A stretch of DNA of 55,204 nt from the NCBI GenBank assembly GCA_002360455.1, contig DEQQ01000020.1, forward strand, positions 1-55,204, read 5' to 3'. Positions 7,742 through 16,859 of this stretch are shown one piece after another. The notes below the pieces were generated by a model. The model was not told the origin of the DNA, searched no databases, and was given only the letters and a program-made list of their open reading frames with translations. Source of the DNA: Saprospiraceae bacterium UBA3362. GTDB lineage: Bacteria; Bacteroidota; Bacteroidia; Chitinophagales; Saprospiraceae. The position numbers and the translations under genes were made by a program. The stretch's first letter is position 1; every line of letters starts with the position of its first letter.

Positions 7742-10180
7742 ATGTCAGGAGCTCTTAGAAAAATCGACAGCTGGAAATCCCAGATTAAAAGTGCTGCTAT
7801 ACCTATTCCTACAGACAAGGAGAAGGATGAAGTAAAGTCTGAGTTATCAAGAATCTATCTGTATCTGGCTCAGCTTAAATTTTGGGACTATCTCATGTTG
7901 CTGTTCAAATCGATAAGGACAGGGTTGTTCCCTTTGCTCATCATGGGCCTGGTTTTTACTGTGATGAGTCAGGGGCTTGATATCGTACTGGATTTTGTAG
8001 AAAATTCCGGTTGGGGCTCAAAGCTGTTTTTTTATTTTTTAGTATGGAGTTATGCATTGCTCACTTGGACAGTATCCAAATTCTACATATTCGATGCCTT
8101 GGCAGAAGAAGAGGGTATCGAAGATTTATGGCTTAAAAGGGTTCTGTCCATTGTAAGCTTAAAAAAGGGTTGGGCCAAACTTTGGGATCAGCTAAAGAAT
8201 TCCTTTAGCTTGTTTCTTAAGTCTCCTGTAAGCTATTTTTTAGCGGTTTTTAACAGGCTTTTTACCGGAATCAATCAGCTCAAAGAGTACAATACTGCCC
8301 TCTTGATAGAAGAACTAAGTACCGATTATTCACGGGATGAAAACTGGAAAAAAGTAGTATTCTATCTCAACGGAATAAAGATTTTTCATCGCGTGTTCAG
8401 CGTTCAGATTTTCGTTCTTCTAGGTGTGCTTTACGCAAGCTCTATTCCCAATCAACCGATGTCTACCTTTTGGATATTATTGCTGACCGAATTTTGTCTT
8501 ATTGCCGTAATAAGCATTATTGAGCTGTTATCTCGTTTGGTTCACAGGACGATTTTATTGGGTGTATTTCTGGCAATTTTTATTATAGCATTGCCGCTTA
8601 CATTGGTTATGATGGATTCTTCATGGAGTAGGATCTATATTGCAAATTTGGCAATAGCAACATTATTTTATCTGTTTTTTGTTATAAAAAATAAGGTAGT
8701 AGATAAGGGTTCTAAAAAGGACGAAATAGTATATACCTCCTTGGTTCAAAAGCTGGCCTATTTGTTGGCTGTAGTGCTTACGATTGTCATTTTGATAGCA
8801 AGTTTTGTGCATGCAAGTCTCACTGGAAATGATGCCATAGATCATATTCATATCATAGTGGGAATGTTTATATTTTATTTATTTGTTTTGTTTTTTATTA
8901 AATCTGAGATAGTCTGGCTATTTCTGCTTTTGCTGTGCATAGTCAGTTTAGGGCTGTTCTCGGATCTTCAGAAGATACATCATGCTGTGCCATTGACCAA
9001 GCTGCAGTCGGAGGCATTGATGTCTCAAACCGACTATTTTAATGCTTGGAAACAAAAAAATTCTTTGGATACAGCACAGGACAAATCACTGTATTTAGTC
9101 CTTGCAGAAGGTGGAGGATCACGGGCTGCGCTATGGACTTACTCTGTGCTTGACTCAATGAATAAAATAAGCAAAGGTGAATTTTATAAGCGGGTGCTTT
9201 TTCAATCCGGAGCCTCCGGTGGGCTTTTTGGCTTAAGTTTGTTTCAAGCTAAAATGGCAAGCGTTGCAAGCGGAGAAAAAATTAAGAGTGACGAATATGC
9301 AATTTTCTCTGAAGACTTTTTGAGTCTCCCTCTGTTTTATTATTTAGGAAAAGATTTGTTTGTGGGCATGTTTCCTTGGCTGAATCATTTGGGCTTGCAT
9401 CACGGGAGAGCAAGCGCCAGTTCGATGTTGTGGCAGGAGCGATTTACAAAACACATTTGTGCAGAAATCAATCCATTGGATTCTAGCGTTCAGAGCAATT
9501 TTGGTTCAAAATTTTATCCGCCTATGTACATGATCAACACTACTCATTGTGAGACCGGCGGACTTCGTTTTACGGCCAACTTCAAAGTGCATCAAAAAGA
9601 CAGCTCCAATATTTTGACCAAGATCAATGAGCGAGGTCAAACCATTAGTTTGTTGGAGGCAAGCTCTTTGGGTGCTCGTTTCCCATTGATCAATCCGGCC
9701 GGATATATTCCGGGCTTAGGTCATTTTGTAGATGCCGGATATTTTGATAATTACGGCATTCACTCGTTGATGCAGTTTTTATCCGATACTCTACTTTTAG
9801 ATTCTATCAAGAAGTCCGGCTTCCAACTGAAACTTATTCTTGTTCATAACGGAAAAGATGCGCAGTTTAGATTGCAGGATCATCAACGATTTACAGAAAA
9901 TAAAATAAGAAAAGGCGTAGTACAGTCATCTCCGGTAGGCTACAATCAATTGTTCGGAGTAGCGCAAACCTTATACAAGGCAGAATTGGAAGCGCATAAT
10001 GTGGAGCAATTGGCAGGTCTTGAGCTTGAATTAAAATCCAAAGGAGTCCTCAACATTAAGCATATTTACCTTGATCACGGAGATGATAATTTGCCCTTGG
10101 CATGGGATCTATCGGAACAGTCGGCAAAATTAATTCGATCAAAATTGACTTCGGCCGACTTAGATCTTAAAAAATTATAG
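7742..10180 (+). CDS. Multi-TM patatin-like phospholipase
   Basis: An 812-residue inner-membrane protein. The first ~430 residues contain eight or nine hydrophobic spans, for example LFPLLIMGLVFTVM and KLAYLLAVVLTIVILIA. The C-terminal half is a patatin-like lipase: oxyanion loop EGGGSRAALW (about residues 455-464), nucleophile elbow GASGG (G-x-S-x-G, near 490-494) and the catalytic Asp in FVDAGYFDNYG (near 664). This Ser-Asp dyad hydrolyses acyl esters of phospholipids. The large membrane domain fused upstream is unusual, since most bacterial patatins are soluble. The gene stands alone between the glycan cluster and a convergent gene pair. Confidence 0.85.
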   Translation: MSGALRKIDSWKSQIKSAAIPIPTDKEKDEVKSELSRIYLYLAQLKFWDYLMLLFKSIRTGLFPLLIMGLVFTVMSQGLDIVLDFVENSGWGSKLFFYFLVWSYALLTWTVSKFYIFDALAEEEGIEDLWLKRVLSIVSLKKGWAKLWDQLKNSFSLFLKSPVSYFLAVFNRLFTGINQLKEYNTALLIEELSTDYSRDENWKKVVFYLNGIKIFHRVFSVQIFVLLGVLYASSIPNQPMSTFWILLLTEFCLIAVISIIELLSRLVHRTILLGVFLAIFIIALPLTLVMMDSSWSRIYIANLAIATLFYLFFVIKNKVVDKGSKKDEIVYTSLVQKLAYLLAVVLTIVILIASFVHASLTGNDAIDHIHIIVGMFIFYLFVLFFIKSEIVWLFLLLLCIVSLGLFSDLQKIHHAVPLTKLQSEALMSQTDYFNAWKQKNSLDTAQDKSLYLVLAEGGGSRAALWTYSVLDSMNKISKGEFYKRVLFQSGASGGLFGLSLFQAKMASVASGEKIKSDEYAIFSEDFLSLPLFYYLGKDLFVGMFPWLNHLGLHHGRASASSMLWQERFTKHICAEINPLDSSVQSNFGSKFYPPMYMINTTHCETGGLRFTANFKVHQKDSSNILTKINERGQTISLLEASSLGARFPLINPAGYIPGLGHFVDAGYFDNYGIHSLMQFLSDTLLLDSIKKSGFQLKLILVHNGKDAQFRLQDHQRFTENKIRKGVVQSSPVGYNQLFGVAQTLYKAELEAHNVEQLAGLELELKSKGVLNIKHIYLDHGDDNLPLAWDLSEQSAKLIRSKLTSADLDLKKL

Positions 10181-10385
10181 GGAATGCATAAAACCCGGAC
10201 TTAGGGAATAAATTCTCATTTTACTCTCGATAGAAAATGAATGGGATGGTATAAAAATTCAAGCTGAATTGTTTTGGAAAATATTGAGTATCATTTAAGA
10301 ATAGTAGGCCATCATTAGTCTATGAACTATCATGTGAAATTCTGTAAACAGCTCTATGCTGAGCTGAAATTGCAGCCAAAAAAAA

Positions 10386-10991
10386 TCAATGCATTCTATC
10401 TCCTCTCGGCTTCAGTTGAGCTATCCAATCAGCCTCAAAACTCAAATACTCCTGCCATCTTTGCTGCACTTTCTCTTTTGGAAAATAGAGTTCTGCCAGA
10501 TCCAAAAACATACGATAATGTCCGGCTTCGGAGACCATGAAATGATAATAAAAATCTTTGAGCCCATCTTCCTCCAATCCCTGTGACAGCAACTTAAATC
10601 GCTCGCAACTTCTTGCTTCTATGAGTGCGCAGGTCAGCAATAACTCCAACAACTTTTCTTCTCTGGATATTCCTTTGCGTTGAAACTGCAAAAGGCCATT
10701 TACATATTCATCTTTACGCTGAAATCCAAGCTTCAATTTTCTCTTTTCCAACTCCTGGATCACCAGTCTAAAATGTCCCCATTCTTCTGTAACTACCGGA
10801 GACACTTCTTTGACCAATTCTACTCTGTCAGGATATTGTTGGATTAGCGATATGCATGCACTGGCAGCTTTTTGTTCGCAATAAGCATGATCCGTCAGGA
10901 TTTCTTCTAGAGAGATGGAAGCAAGATCGACCCATCTTGGGTCTGTAGGCAGATGAAGTCCTAGTGTTGTCAGTTCTTTTGTTCTAGACAT
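10386..10991 (-). CDS. miaE: tRNA-(ms2io6A)-hydroxylase
   Basis: A 201-residue ferritin-like diiron monooxygenase of the MiaE family, which hydroxylates the isopentenyl group of ms2i6A at tRNA position 37. Expected carboxylate/histidine ligands are visible in helical segments: DHAYCEQKAA, TEEWGHFRLV (E-x2-H), IEARSCERF and SEAGHYRMF (E-x2-H). Its substrate needs MiaA, which is also in the window at 38.6-39.5 kb. It overlaps the 3' end of the upstream minus-strand gene by 22 nt, so the two are probably co-transcribed. Length and motifs fit the family, so the call is firm. Confidence 0.92.
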   Translation of the reverse strand: MSRTKELTTLGLHLPTDPRWVDLASISLEEILTDHAYCEQKAASACISLIQQYPDRVELVKEVSPVVTEEWGHFRLVIQELEKRKLKLGFQRKDEYVNGLLQFQRKGISREEKLLELLLTCALIEARSCERFKLLSQGLEEDGLKDFYYHFMVSEAGHYRMFLDLAELYFPKEKVQQRWQEYLSFEADWIAQLKPRGDRMH

Positions 10992-11992
10992 GAGATCATG
11001 TTTTGGATGAGGTTAAATTGCAACAATTCATAGCTTTCCATTCCGTTGTTCCACAAAAATATGATTCGGTCCAATTCTTTTTTCTTAAGTTTTTTAAACT
11101 TATCCTTATCCAATTTGAATTGCAATTTATAGATAGAGCGATTGTTTTTTTCATCTATTGTCGGAGTCTCTTCGCCAATGTTTCTCAGATAAACAAAATC
11201 TCCATCAATAAAACTTAATCGCACCGGATTGGAGTAACCCATTGTTCCATAAATTGTATTGGCCTTAGTGCTGGCAATGGACAAATTTAATTCCAAAAAC
11301 CAATTGGATTTGCTTTTGATTACACGACAGTCCGATTGAATAAAATCACCTTCTTTAAAATAGGATTCCAGTTTGGGGTCTGTATAAGCAAACAGTTTGT
11401 GATACGAAGTTGCTTTTACTTTTTTATCACTGCTTACATGAATCTGACAGTGATAGGCTTGATCCACAATTTCATTTTCACTGTGGTCCACCTCAGGCAG
11501 TTCGCTTCCTGTCCATTCGATTTTTATTTTTTTGAGCTTGTTTAGGGCAAGCATTTTTTTATTGATAGACTGCAGACCTGATGCCTGTTCTTTCTTGTTG
11601 AGGTACTGTAGTTTTCTACTTTGAGACAGCAAAGCAGAAAATTGATTGAAGAGATAATTGGATTCTGCCAACTGCTGCTGTGCTCCTTCTACAGAAAATT
11701 GAAGTTGCTTAACTTGGGCTTGTTTGAGATTTGGGTTGGCCAGCTCAATCTGCTGTTCTTTGATTTTCTTTTTTAGATCTTGGGTATTGGCAAGCTGTTC
11801 CCGCTGTTTGGACTCAAGATTGCGGATAAGATTAAGGACAGTATCTTTATTATCAATAAAATATACTTTATCAAAAAAAATAATTTGATGATTTGCAGCC
11901 CAAGCAGGAAAAGCGCAGGTCAGAGAGCCTAAAACCATAAAAACCCTTAGCAAGACGGCTCGCAAGGACGAAAATATTTCATTGAATTCCAA
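10970..11992 (-). CDS. Exported coiled-coil protein of unknown function
   Basis: Not recognised. About 340 residues with an N-terminal export signal (RAVLLRVFMVLGSLTCAFPAWA) followed by a predicted coiled coil (about residues 45-140, rich in Gln/Lys/Glu/Leu) and a basic, mixed alpha/beta C-terminal half. The start is uncertain. The frame opens at a TTG (11992); an in-frame ATG at 11938 would shorten the signal peptide and remove its arginines. The protein probably acts in the periplasm. It is co-directional with and overlaps miaE, and is divergent from the prolyl oligopeptidase gene. Nothing in the sequence links it to tRNA modification beyond this overlap. Confidence 0.7.
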   Translation of the reverse strand: MEFNEIFSSLRAVLLRVFMVLGSLTCAFPAWAANHQIIFFDKVYFIDNKDTVLNLIRNLESKQREQLANTQDLKKKIKEQQIELANPNLKQAQVKQLQFSVEGAQQQLAESNYLFNQFSALLSQSRKLQYLNKKEQASGLQSINKKMLALNKLKKIKIEWTGSELPEVDHSENEIVDQAYHCQIHVSSDKKVKATSYHKLFAYTDPKLESYFKEGDFIQSDCRVIKSKSNWFLELNLSIASTKANTIYGTMGYSNPVRLSFIDGDFVYLRNIGEETPTIDEKNNRSIYKLQFKLDKDKFKKLKKKELDRIIFLWNNGMESYELLQFNLIQNMISCLEQKN

Positions 11993-12056
11993 CGTTTTAA
12001 TTATTTTTGAACTTATTTTTAGGATCAGATTGCAAATATTAAGCCGAATTTTCTAC

Positions 12057-14219
12057 ATGATTTATCATTTTGCTTCAGTCACGGCCTTGGTCGGACTCTT
12101 TTTTTTAGCTTGTTTTTCCTGCAAGCCCAAAAATGAAACCCATCCTCTATCTACAGCAAGTCAGCAAGCTATGAAACTCAATTATCCTTCCACTCATAAG
12201 GACAGCATAATAGACGATTATTTTGGTCAAAAGATACAAGACCCTTACAGATGGTTGGAGGATGATCATTCTCAAGCTACCGGAGCTTGGGTAACAGAAC
12301 AAAACAAACTGACCTTTTCTTATTTGGACAGGATTCCGTTTCGCAGCAAATTGAAAACTCATCTTGTGAAATTATTCAATTTCGAAAAATGCTCCGTACC
12401 GTACAAGCATGCAGGGAAATATTATTTTTTTAAAAATAATGGACTTCAAAATCAAGATGTCTTGTACACATCCGACTCCTTGCACTCGACCCCGAAGATT
12501 TTACTGGATCCCAATCTTTTTTCCAAAGACGGCACAAGCTCTCTTTCGGCCTATGCGGTCAGCAAAAATGGACAATACATTGCTTACCAAAGCAGTGATG
12601 CAGGATCAGACTGGAATACGATTTATGTCAGAAACATAAAAACAGGCGAGCAACTAAAAGACAGTATTCGTTGGGTCAAGTTCTCCGGAATATCATGGAA
12701 AAACGACGGATTCTATTATTGCCGTTATCCGGAACCAAAAGGCTCAGAACTCTCATCCAAAAACGAATATCACGCACTCTACTTTCATAAACTCGGTACA
12801 GCTCAAAGTCAAGATAAACTCATCTATTCCGACAAAACAAGGCCCAACAAGAATATCTACGCCACTGTTTCTTATGATGAGAATTTTTTGATTTTATCAG
12901 CTTCCGAATCCACAAGCGGAAATACCATTGGCCTACAAGATCTTCGCAAACCCAACGCAGCAGTACAATGGTTGAACAATGATTACGACAATGATTTTAA
13001 TTTTGTAGGCAATCAAGGCGAGACTTTATTTTTTCATAGCAATCAGGATGCAGAACGGTGGAACGTGTTCAGCATTGCGTCCAATGCAAAAAACTTGAAT
13101 TCAAAAAACCTGGTCATCACCGAGTCTCAAGATGTCATAGAATCTGCAGATCTCATAGCCTCCAAGCTGGTGCTCAAATACATGCACAATGCCTCCAATC
13201 AACTTAAAATATTCGACCTCAAAGGCCAATTGGTACAGGAACAAAAATTGCCTGAACTGGGAACAGTAGGCGCAGTATCCGGCAATCCGGAGGAGACCGA
13301 GATGTTTTATTCTTTTAGCTCATTTGTCAGGCCAAGTATTGTGTACCGACTTGATCTTGGGACAGATCAAACTTCTGTTTATTTCAAACCCCAATTTGAA
13401 TTTAACTCAGACTTGTACACCACAGAGCAGCACTGGTACAATTCAAAAGACGGTACCAAAATTCCCATTTTTCTTACCTTCAAAAAAGGACTCAAACCGG
13501 ATGGAAAACGACCAAGTTTATTGTACGGATACGGAGGATTCAATATCAGTGTTTTGCCTTCATTCAATGCCACAAGGCTCCCTATTTTGGAGAATGACGG
13601 CATTTACGCAGTGGCCAATTTGAGAGGGGGCGGAGAGTTTGGAAAAACCTGGCATGAAGCCGGAATCCTTGATAAAAAGCAAAATGTATTTGACGACTTT
13701 ATAGCGGCCGCTGATTTTTTGGTTGCACAAAATTATACTTCGCGTGAGCGTCTTGCCGTAGAAGGAAGATCCAATGGTGGACTGCTCATCGGTGCTTGTA
13801 TAACTCAACGACCAGATCTCTGCAAAGTAGCGTTTCCGGCTGTGGGAGTGCTGGATATGCTGAGATATCACAAGTTCACTATAGGTTGGGCTTGGGCAAC
13901 AGACTATGGCACCAGCGAAAACCAAAAGGGCTTTGATGCTCTCATCCGATATTCGCCATTGCACAATGCCAAGCCGGCGCAATATCCTGCTACGATCATT
14001 ACCACCGGAGATCATGATGACCGCGTGGTTCCGGCACATTCCTTTAAGTTTGCGGCTGCCATGCAGGAAGCTCAACAATCGCCTTCGCCCATGCTGATCC
14101 GAATTGATGTGAGCGCAGGTCATGGGGCAGGAAAACCTACATCCAAAAGAATTGAAGAAGCAGCAGATCTGTTAAGTTTTATGTTTTATCAGTTTGGGAT
14201 TGAACCCAAATGTGAGTAA
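12057..14219 (+). CDS. Prolyl oligopeptidase (S9A), probable lipoprotein
   Basis: A 720-residue serine peptidase that cleaves short peptides after proline. The N-terminus is a signal peptide ending LFFLACFSCKP, so cleavage by signal peptidase II and lipid attachment are plausible, though the lipobox is not ideal. The beta-propeller domain begins DDYFGQKIQDPYRWLEDD. The alpha/beta-hydrolase domain has the nucleophile Ser572 in GRSNGG, Asp in GDHDDRVVP (about 652) and His689 in AGHGAG. I start at the ATG at 12057 because it begins the signal peptide; upstream in-frame codons overlap the divergent gene. All triad residues are present, so the enzyme should be active in the periplasm. Confidence 0.92.
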   Translation: MIYHFASVTALVGLFFLACFSCKPKNETHPLSTASQQAMKLNYPSTHKDSIIDDYFGQKIQDPYRWLEDDHSQATGAWVTEQNKLTFSYLDRIPFRSKLKTHLVKLFNFEKCSVPYKHAGKYYFFKNNGLQNQDVLYTSDSLHSTPKILLDPNLFSKDGTSSLSAYAVSKNGQYIAYQSSDAGSDWNTIYVRNIKTGEQLKDSIRWVKFSGISWKNDGFYYCRYPEPKGSELSSKNEYHALYFHKLGTAQSQDKLIYSDKTRPNKNIYATVSYDENFLILSASESTSGNTIGLQDLRKPNAAVQWLNNDYDNDFNFVGNQGETLFFHSNQDAERWNVFSIASNAKNLNSKNLVITESQDVIESADLIASKLVLKYMHNASNQLKIFDLKGQLVQEQKLPELGTVGAVSGNPEETEMFYSFSSFVRPSIVYRLDLGTDQTSVYFKPQFEFNSDLYTTEQHWYNSKDGTKIPIFLTFKKGLKPDGKRPSLLYGYGGFNISVLPSFNATRLPILENDGIYAVANLRGGGEFGKTWHEAGILDKKQNVFDDFIAAADFLVAQNYTSRERLAVEGRSNGGLLIGACITQRPDLCKVAFPAVGVLDMLRYHKFTIGWAWATDYGTSENQKGFDALIRYSPLHNAKPAQYPATIITTGDHDDRVVPAHSFKFAAAMQEAQQSPSPMLIRIDVSAGHGAGKPTSKRIEEAADLLSFMFYQFGIEPKCE

Positions 14220-14297
14220 TTGAATTATATTAAGGAATGGAATAAAATTTGTGAGGAGAGGCAGAGGTGAGTTTCTTTAGTTTTGGCCAGAGTCCCG

Positions 14298-14352
14298 CTA
14301 TCCATTACAGCGCTTTGCGCTTTCATTTCTATCGGGTCTAGGTTTGCATCAA
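14298..14352. repeat. Short interspersed repeat, family R2, copy 1
   Basis: The segment CTATCCATTACAGCGCTTTG plus the following TCTATCGGGTCTAGGTTTGCA part recurs at 24560-24616 with a few changes. The core can fold into a hairpin around GCGCTTTGCGC. On the minus strand it reads GATAGAAATG-hairpin-TAATGGATAG. The same GATAGAA and GGATAG boxes occur inside repeat family R1 on the plus strand 150 bp further on, so the two families are related. It lies in the 433-bp gap between the prolyl oligopeptidase and dipeptidase genes, where no gene is seen. Confidence 0.7.
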
Positions 14353-14506
14353 CAGGACAATCTTTTGGCCAAAGTTTCGTTCTGTTGGGATCAAAAAAAA
14401 CAAGCTCAAATTGCATTATCCACATACAAGTTTTTGAATCTCGGGACTACAACTTTCTCAACGGAAAAAGAAGTGCAATCCCGAATCCAAACTGAAGTAA
14501 AAAAAT

Positions 14507-14599
14507 CTGTGAGGGATAGAAACGAAAAGACCGGAAGGAGCAAAGCGACTGAGGACTTGCAGTGGATAGCCCGACCCGTAACAAAGTGAAGGGGCACAG
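14507..14599 (+). repeat. Short interspersed repeat, family R1, copy 1
   Basis: A 93-bp element bounded by CTGTG (14507-14511) and CACAG (14595-14599), which are inverted relative to each other. The core contains GGGATAGAA, AAGACCGGAAGGAGCAAAGC and GGATAGCCCGACCC. A second copy at 32556-32646 matches the core almost base for base. A third at 40733-40826 keeps only the ends and the 3' hairpin. The copy lies 54 bp before the M20 dipeptidase start. It could be transcribed as a structured leader or be a small non-autonomous mobile element; sequence alone does not decide. Confidence 0.8.
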
Positions 14600-14652
14600 C
14601 CTAAAATAAAAAAGTCAAACCATAAAAATTGAAACAATTATAAATTTGAATT

Positions 14653-16041
14653 ATGCAAACGGTATTAAATTATCTCAAAGAAAATAAGCAAAGACAGTTG
14701 GATGAGCTCGTAGAATTTCTGCGAATTCCTTCTGTGTCCGCAGATCCAAAACACGCTGCAGATGTTAGAAAAACGGCAGGCTTCGTGGCTTCTGCTCTGA
14801 CCAAAGCAGGCGCAGACAATGTGCGCATTCACGACACCAAAGGTCATCCCATAGTGTATGGCGAAAAAATTGTGGATCCAAAAAAACCGACAGTGTTGGT
14901 CTATGGTCATTATGATGTTCAGCCGCCGGATCCGCTTAACTTATGGACCTCCGGTCCCTTTGAGCCGGTGATCAAAAAAACAGATTTGCATCCTGATGGA
15001 GCTGTTTTTGCAAGAGGCTCCTGTGATGACAAAGGTCAGGTATATATGCACATCAAGGCTTTTGAAGCTATGATGGCAACAGACTCTCTGCCTTGCAATA
15101 TCAAATTCCTCGTAGAAGGTGAGGAAGAAGTGGGATCATCAAACTTAGAAGATTTCTGCAGAGCAAATAAAGATCTTTTAGCTTGTTCGGTGATCCTGAT
15201 TTCGGACACTTCTATCATTGCCAACAACTGTCCATCGCTTACGGTAGGACTTCGTGGACTGAGTTATCTTGAAGTAGAAGTAGTGGGCCCCAATAGAGAT
15301 CTGCACTCTGGTGTGTACGGCGGTGCTGTAGGAAATCCGGTGAACATCCTATGCGAAATGATTGCTTCTCTCAAAGACAAAAAAGGAAAAATTACTATCC
15401 CCGGATTTTATGATGATGTTGTAAGACTTAAACCGGCAGAGAGAAAAGATTTGAATAAAGCTCCGTTCAAAATAAAAGAATACACCAAGGATCTTGGGAT
15501 CAAAGAAACTCGTGGAGAAGATGGATTTACAGTAATAGAACAAACTTCCATAAGACCTACCCTTGATGTCAACGGAATTTGGGGAGGCTATATTGGTGAA
15601 GGTGCCAAGACAGTGCTGCCATCCAAAGCCAGTGCAAAAATTTCGATGCGATTGGTGCCAAATCAACAGTCGGATAAAATCACAAAACTGTTCACAAAGC
15701 ATTTTGAAAAAATTGCACCAAAGTCGGTAAAGGTAACTGTAAAACCTCATCACGGAGGGGAAGCTGCTGTAACACCAACAGACACTCCGGAATATGCAGC
15801 TGCAATGAAAGCCATGAAAACAACCTTCGGAAAAAATCCTATTCCTGTGCGAAGTGGTGGATCCATTCCAATTGTAGCTCTGTTCGAAAAAGTACTCAAG
15901 GTCAAAACCGTTTTGATGGGATTTGGATTGGACAGTGACAATATTCACTCTCCAAATGAGCATTATGGTTTGTTCAATTATTACAAGGGCATTGAAACCA
16001 TTCCATACTTTTTTCGTTATTACGCAGATGCAAAAAAATAA
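14653..16041 (+). CDS. M20 family metallodipeptidase
   Basis: A 462-residue dinuclear zinc peptidase of the CNDP/PepV-like M20 group that hydrolyses dipeptides. Metal-site motifs are clear: GHYDVQPP (His86), RGSCDDKGQ (Asp125), EGEEEVGSSN (Glu157-159), DLHSGVYGG at the dimerisation-domain border and DNIHSPNEH near the C-terminus, where His is the last ligand. No signal peptide is seen, so it is cytoplasmic and may finish off peptides released by the exported peptidases in this window. It follows an R1 repeat and precedes the FKBP gene by 25 bp, so the two may share a transcript. Confidence 0.92.
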   Translation: MQTVLNYLKENKQRQLDELVEFLRIPSVSADPKHAADVRKTAGFVASALTKAGADNVRIHDTKGHPIVYGEKIVDPKKPTVLVYGHYDVQPPDPLNLWTSGPFEPVIKKTDLHPDGAVFARGSCDDKGQVYMHIKAFEAMMATDSLPCNIKFLVEGEEEVGSSNLEDFCRANKDLLACSVILISDTSIIANNCPSLTVGLRGLSYLEVEVVGPNRDLHSGVYGGAVGNPVNILCEMIASLKDKKGKITIPGFYDDVVRLKPAERKDLNKAPFKIKEYTKDLGIKETRGEDGFTVIEQTSIRPTLDVNGIWGGYIGEGAKTVLPSKASAKISMRLVPNQQSDKITKLFTKHFEKIAPKSVKVTVKPHHGGEAAVTPTDTPEYAAAMKAMKTTFGKNPIPVRSGGSIPIVALFEKVLKVKTVLMGFGLDSDNIHSPNEHYGLFNYYKGIETIPYFFRYYADAKK

Positions 16042-16066
16042 ATCATTTATAAAAATTCAGTTCAGC

Positions 16067-16720
16067 ATGAAACTAAAACAAATGGTAGCTTTATGTGCAC
16101 TACCTTTTTTATTACATTCACAAAACAATCAATTAAAAATGGATTCTCTATCGTACAGTCTGGGAGTGATGATTGGAAACAATCTGAAGCAACAAGGCTT
16201 TGAAAACATCTCAGCCCCTGACTTGGTGGAAGCTCTTGAAGATGTAATGCTCAACAAAGCAAAAATTAATCCTCAGGAAGCAAGCGCTTTGATTCAAAAA
16301 ATCATGACAGAAAAATCGGCTAAAGCCAATGCTTCTGTCAAAGAAGATGGAGAAAAATTTCTTGCAGAAAACAAGAAAAGAAAGGAAGTGACCACTACAG
16401 CTTCAGGTTTGCAATACGAAGTGATCACAATGGGTACAGGCCCCAAGCCTACAGCAGAAAATAGTGTGAAGACTCATTATCACGGAACCTTGATCAATGG
16501 AAAAGTTTTCGACAGTTCAGTAGAACGTGGCGAACCCATATCGTTTCCACTCAATGGCGTAATCAAAGGTTGGACAGAAGCTCTTCAATTGATGCCTGTG
16601 GGATCCAAATTTAGATTGTTTATTCCTTATCAACTTGCTTACGGAGAGAGAGGAGCCGGTGCAGACATCAAACCATTTTCTGCTTTGATTTTTGAAGTAG
16701 AGTTATTGGCGATCGAATAA
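16067..16720 (+). CDS. FKBP-type peptidyl-prolyl isomerase (FkpA/Mip-like)
   Basis: A 217-residue exported folding catalyst. It has a short signal peptide (MKLKQMVALCALPFLLHSQ), then the helical dimerisation domain of Mip/FkpA proteins (MDSLSYSLGVMIGNNLKQQG, about residues 25-105) and a C-terminal FKBP domain (VKTHYHGTLINGKVFDSS, FPLNGVIKGWTEAL, YGERGAG). I start at the ATG at 16067, which begins the signal peptide; an upstream in-frame ATG lies inside the dipeptidase gene. It probably assists periplasmic or outer-membrane protein folding. A hairpin terminator follows 55 bp after the stop. Confidence 0.92.
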   Translation: MKLKQMVALCALPFLLHSQNNQLKMDSLSYSLGVMIGNNLKQQGFENISAPDLVEALEDVMLNKAKINPQEASALIQKIMTEKSAKANASVKEDGEKFLAENKKRKEVTTTASGLQYEVITMGTGPKPTAENSVKTHYHGTLINGKVFDSSVERGEPISFPLNGVIKGWTEALQLMPVGSKFRLFIPYQLAYGERGAGADIKPFSALIFEVELLAIE

Positions 16721-16774
16721 TAATCTGTTCGTAACTGTCCTACGGAAAGACTGTTTTTACCTTAAGGGCAAAGT

Positions 16775-16838
16775 AAGATCTAAGTTAAAGTTTGATCAAA
16801 ATCCAATCGATGGATTCCTTTAGCTTAGATCTTTTTTA
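16775..16838 (+). terminator. Rho-independent terminator after the FKBP gene
   Basis: A perfect 10-bp inverted repeat, AAGATCTAAG at 16775-16784 and CTTAGATCTT at 16824-16833, is followed by a T run. A smaller inner inverted repeat (AATCCA/TGGATT) extends the hairpin. It separates the dipeptidase-FKBP unit from trmD. Confidence 0.75.
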
Positions 16839-16859
16839 TTTATTCTAATTCATTATTTT

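Noticed and set aside
13560..14123. A 187-codon minus-strand frame inside the prolyl oligopeptidase gene
   Set aside because: It is the antisense shadow of a conserved catalytic domain.
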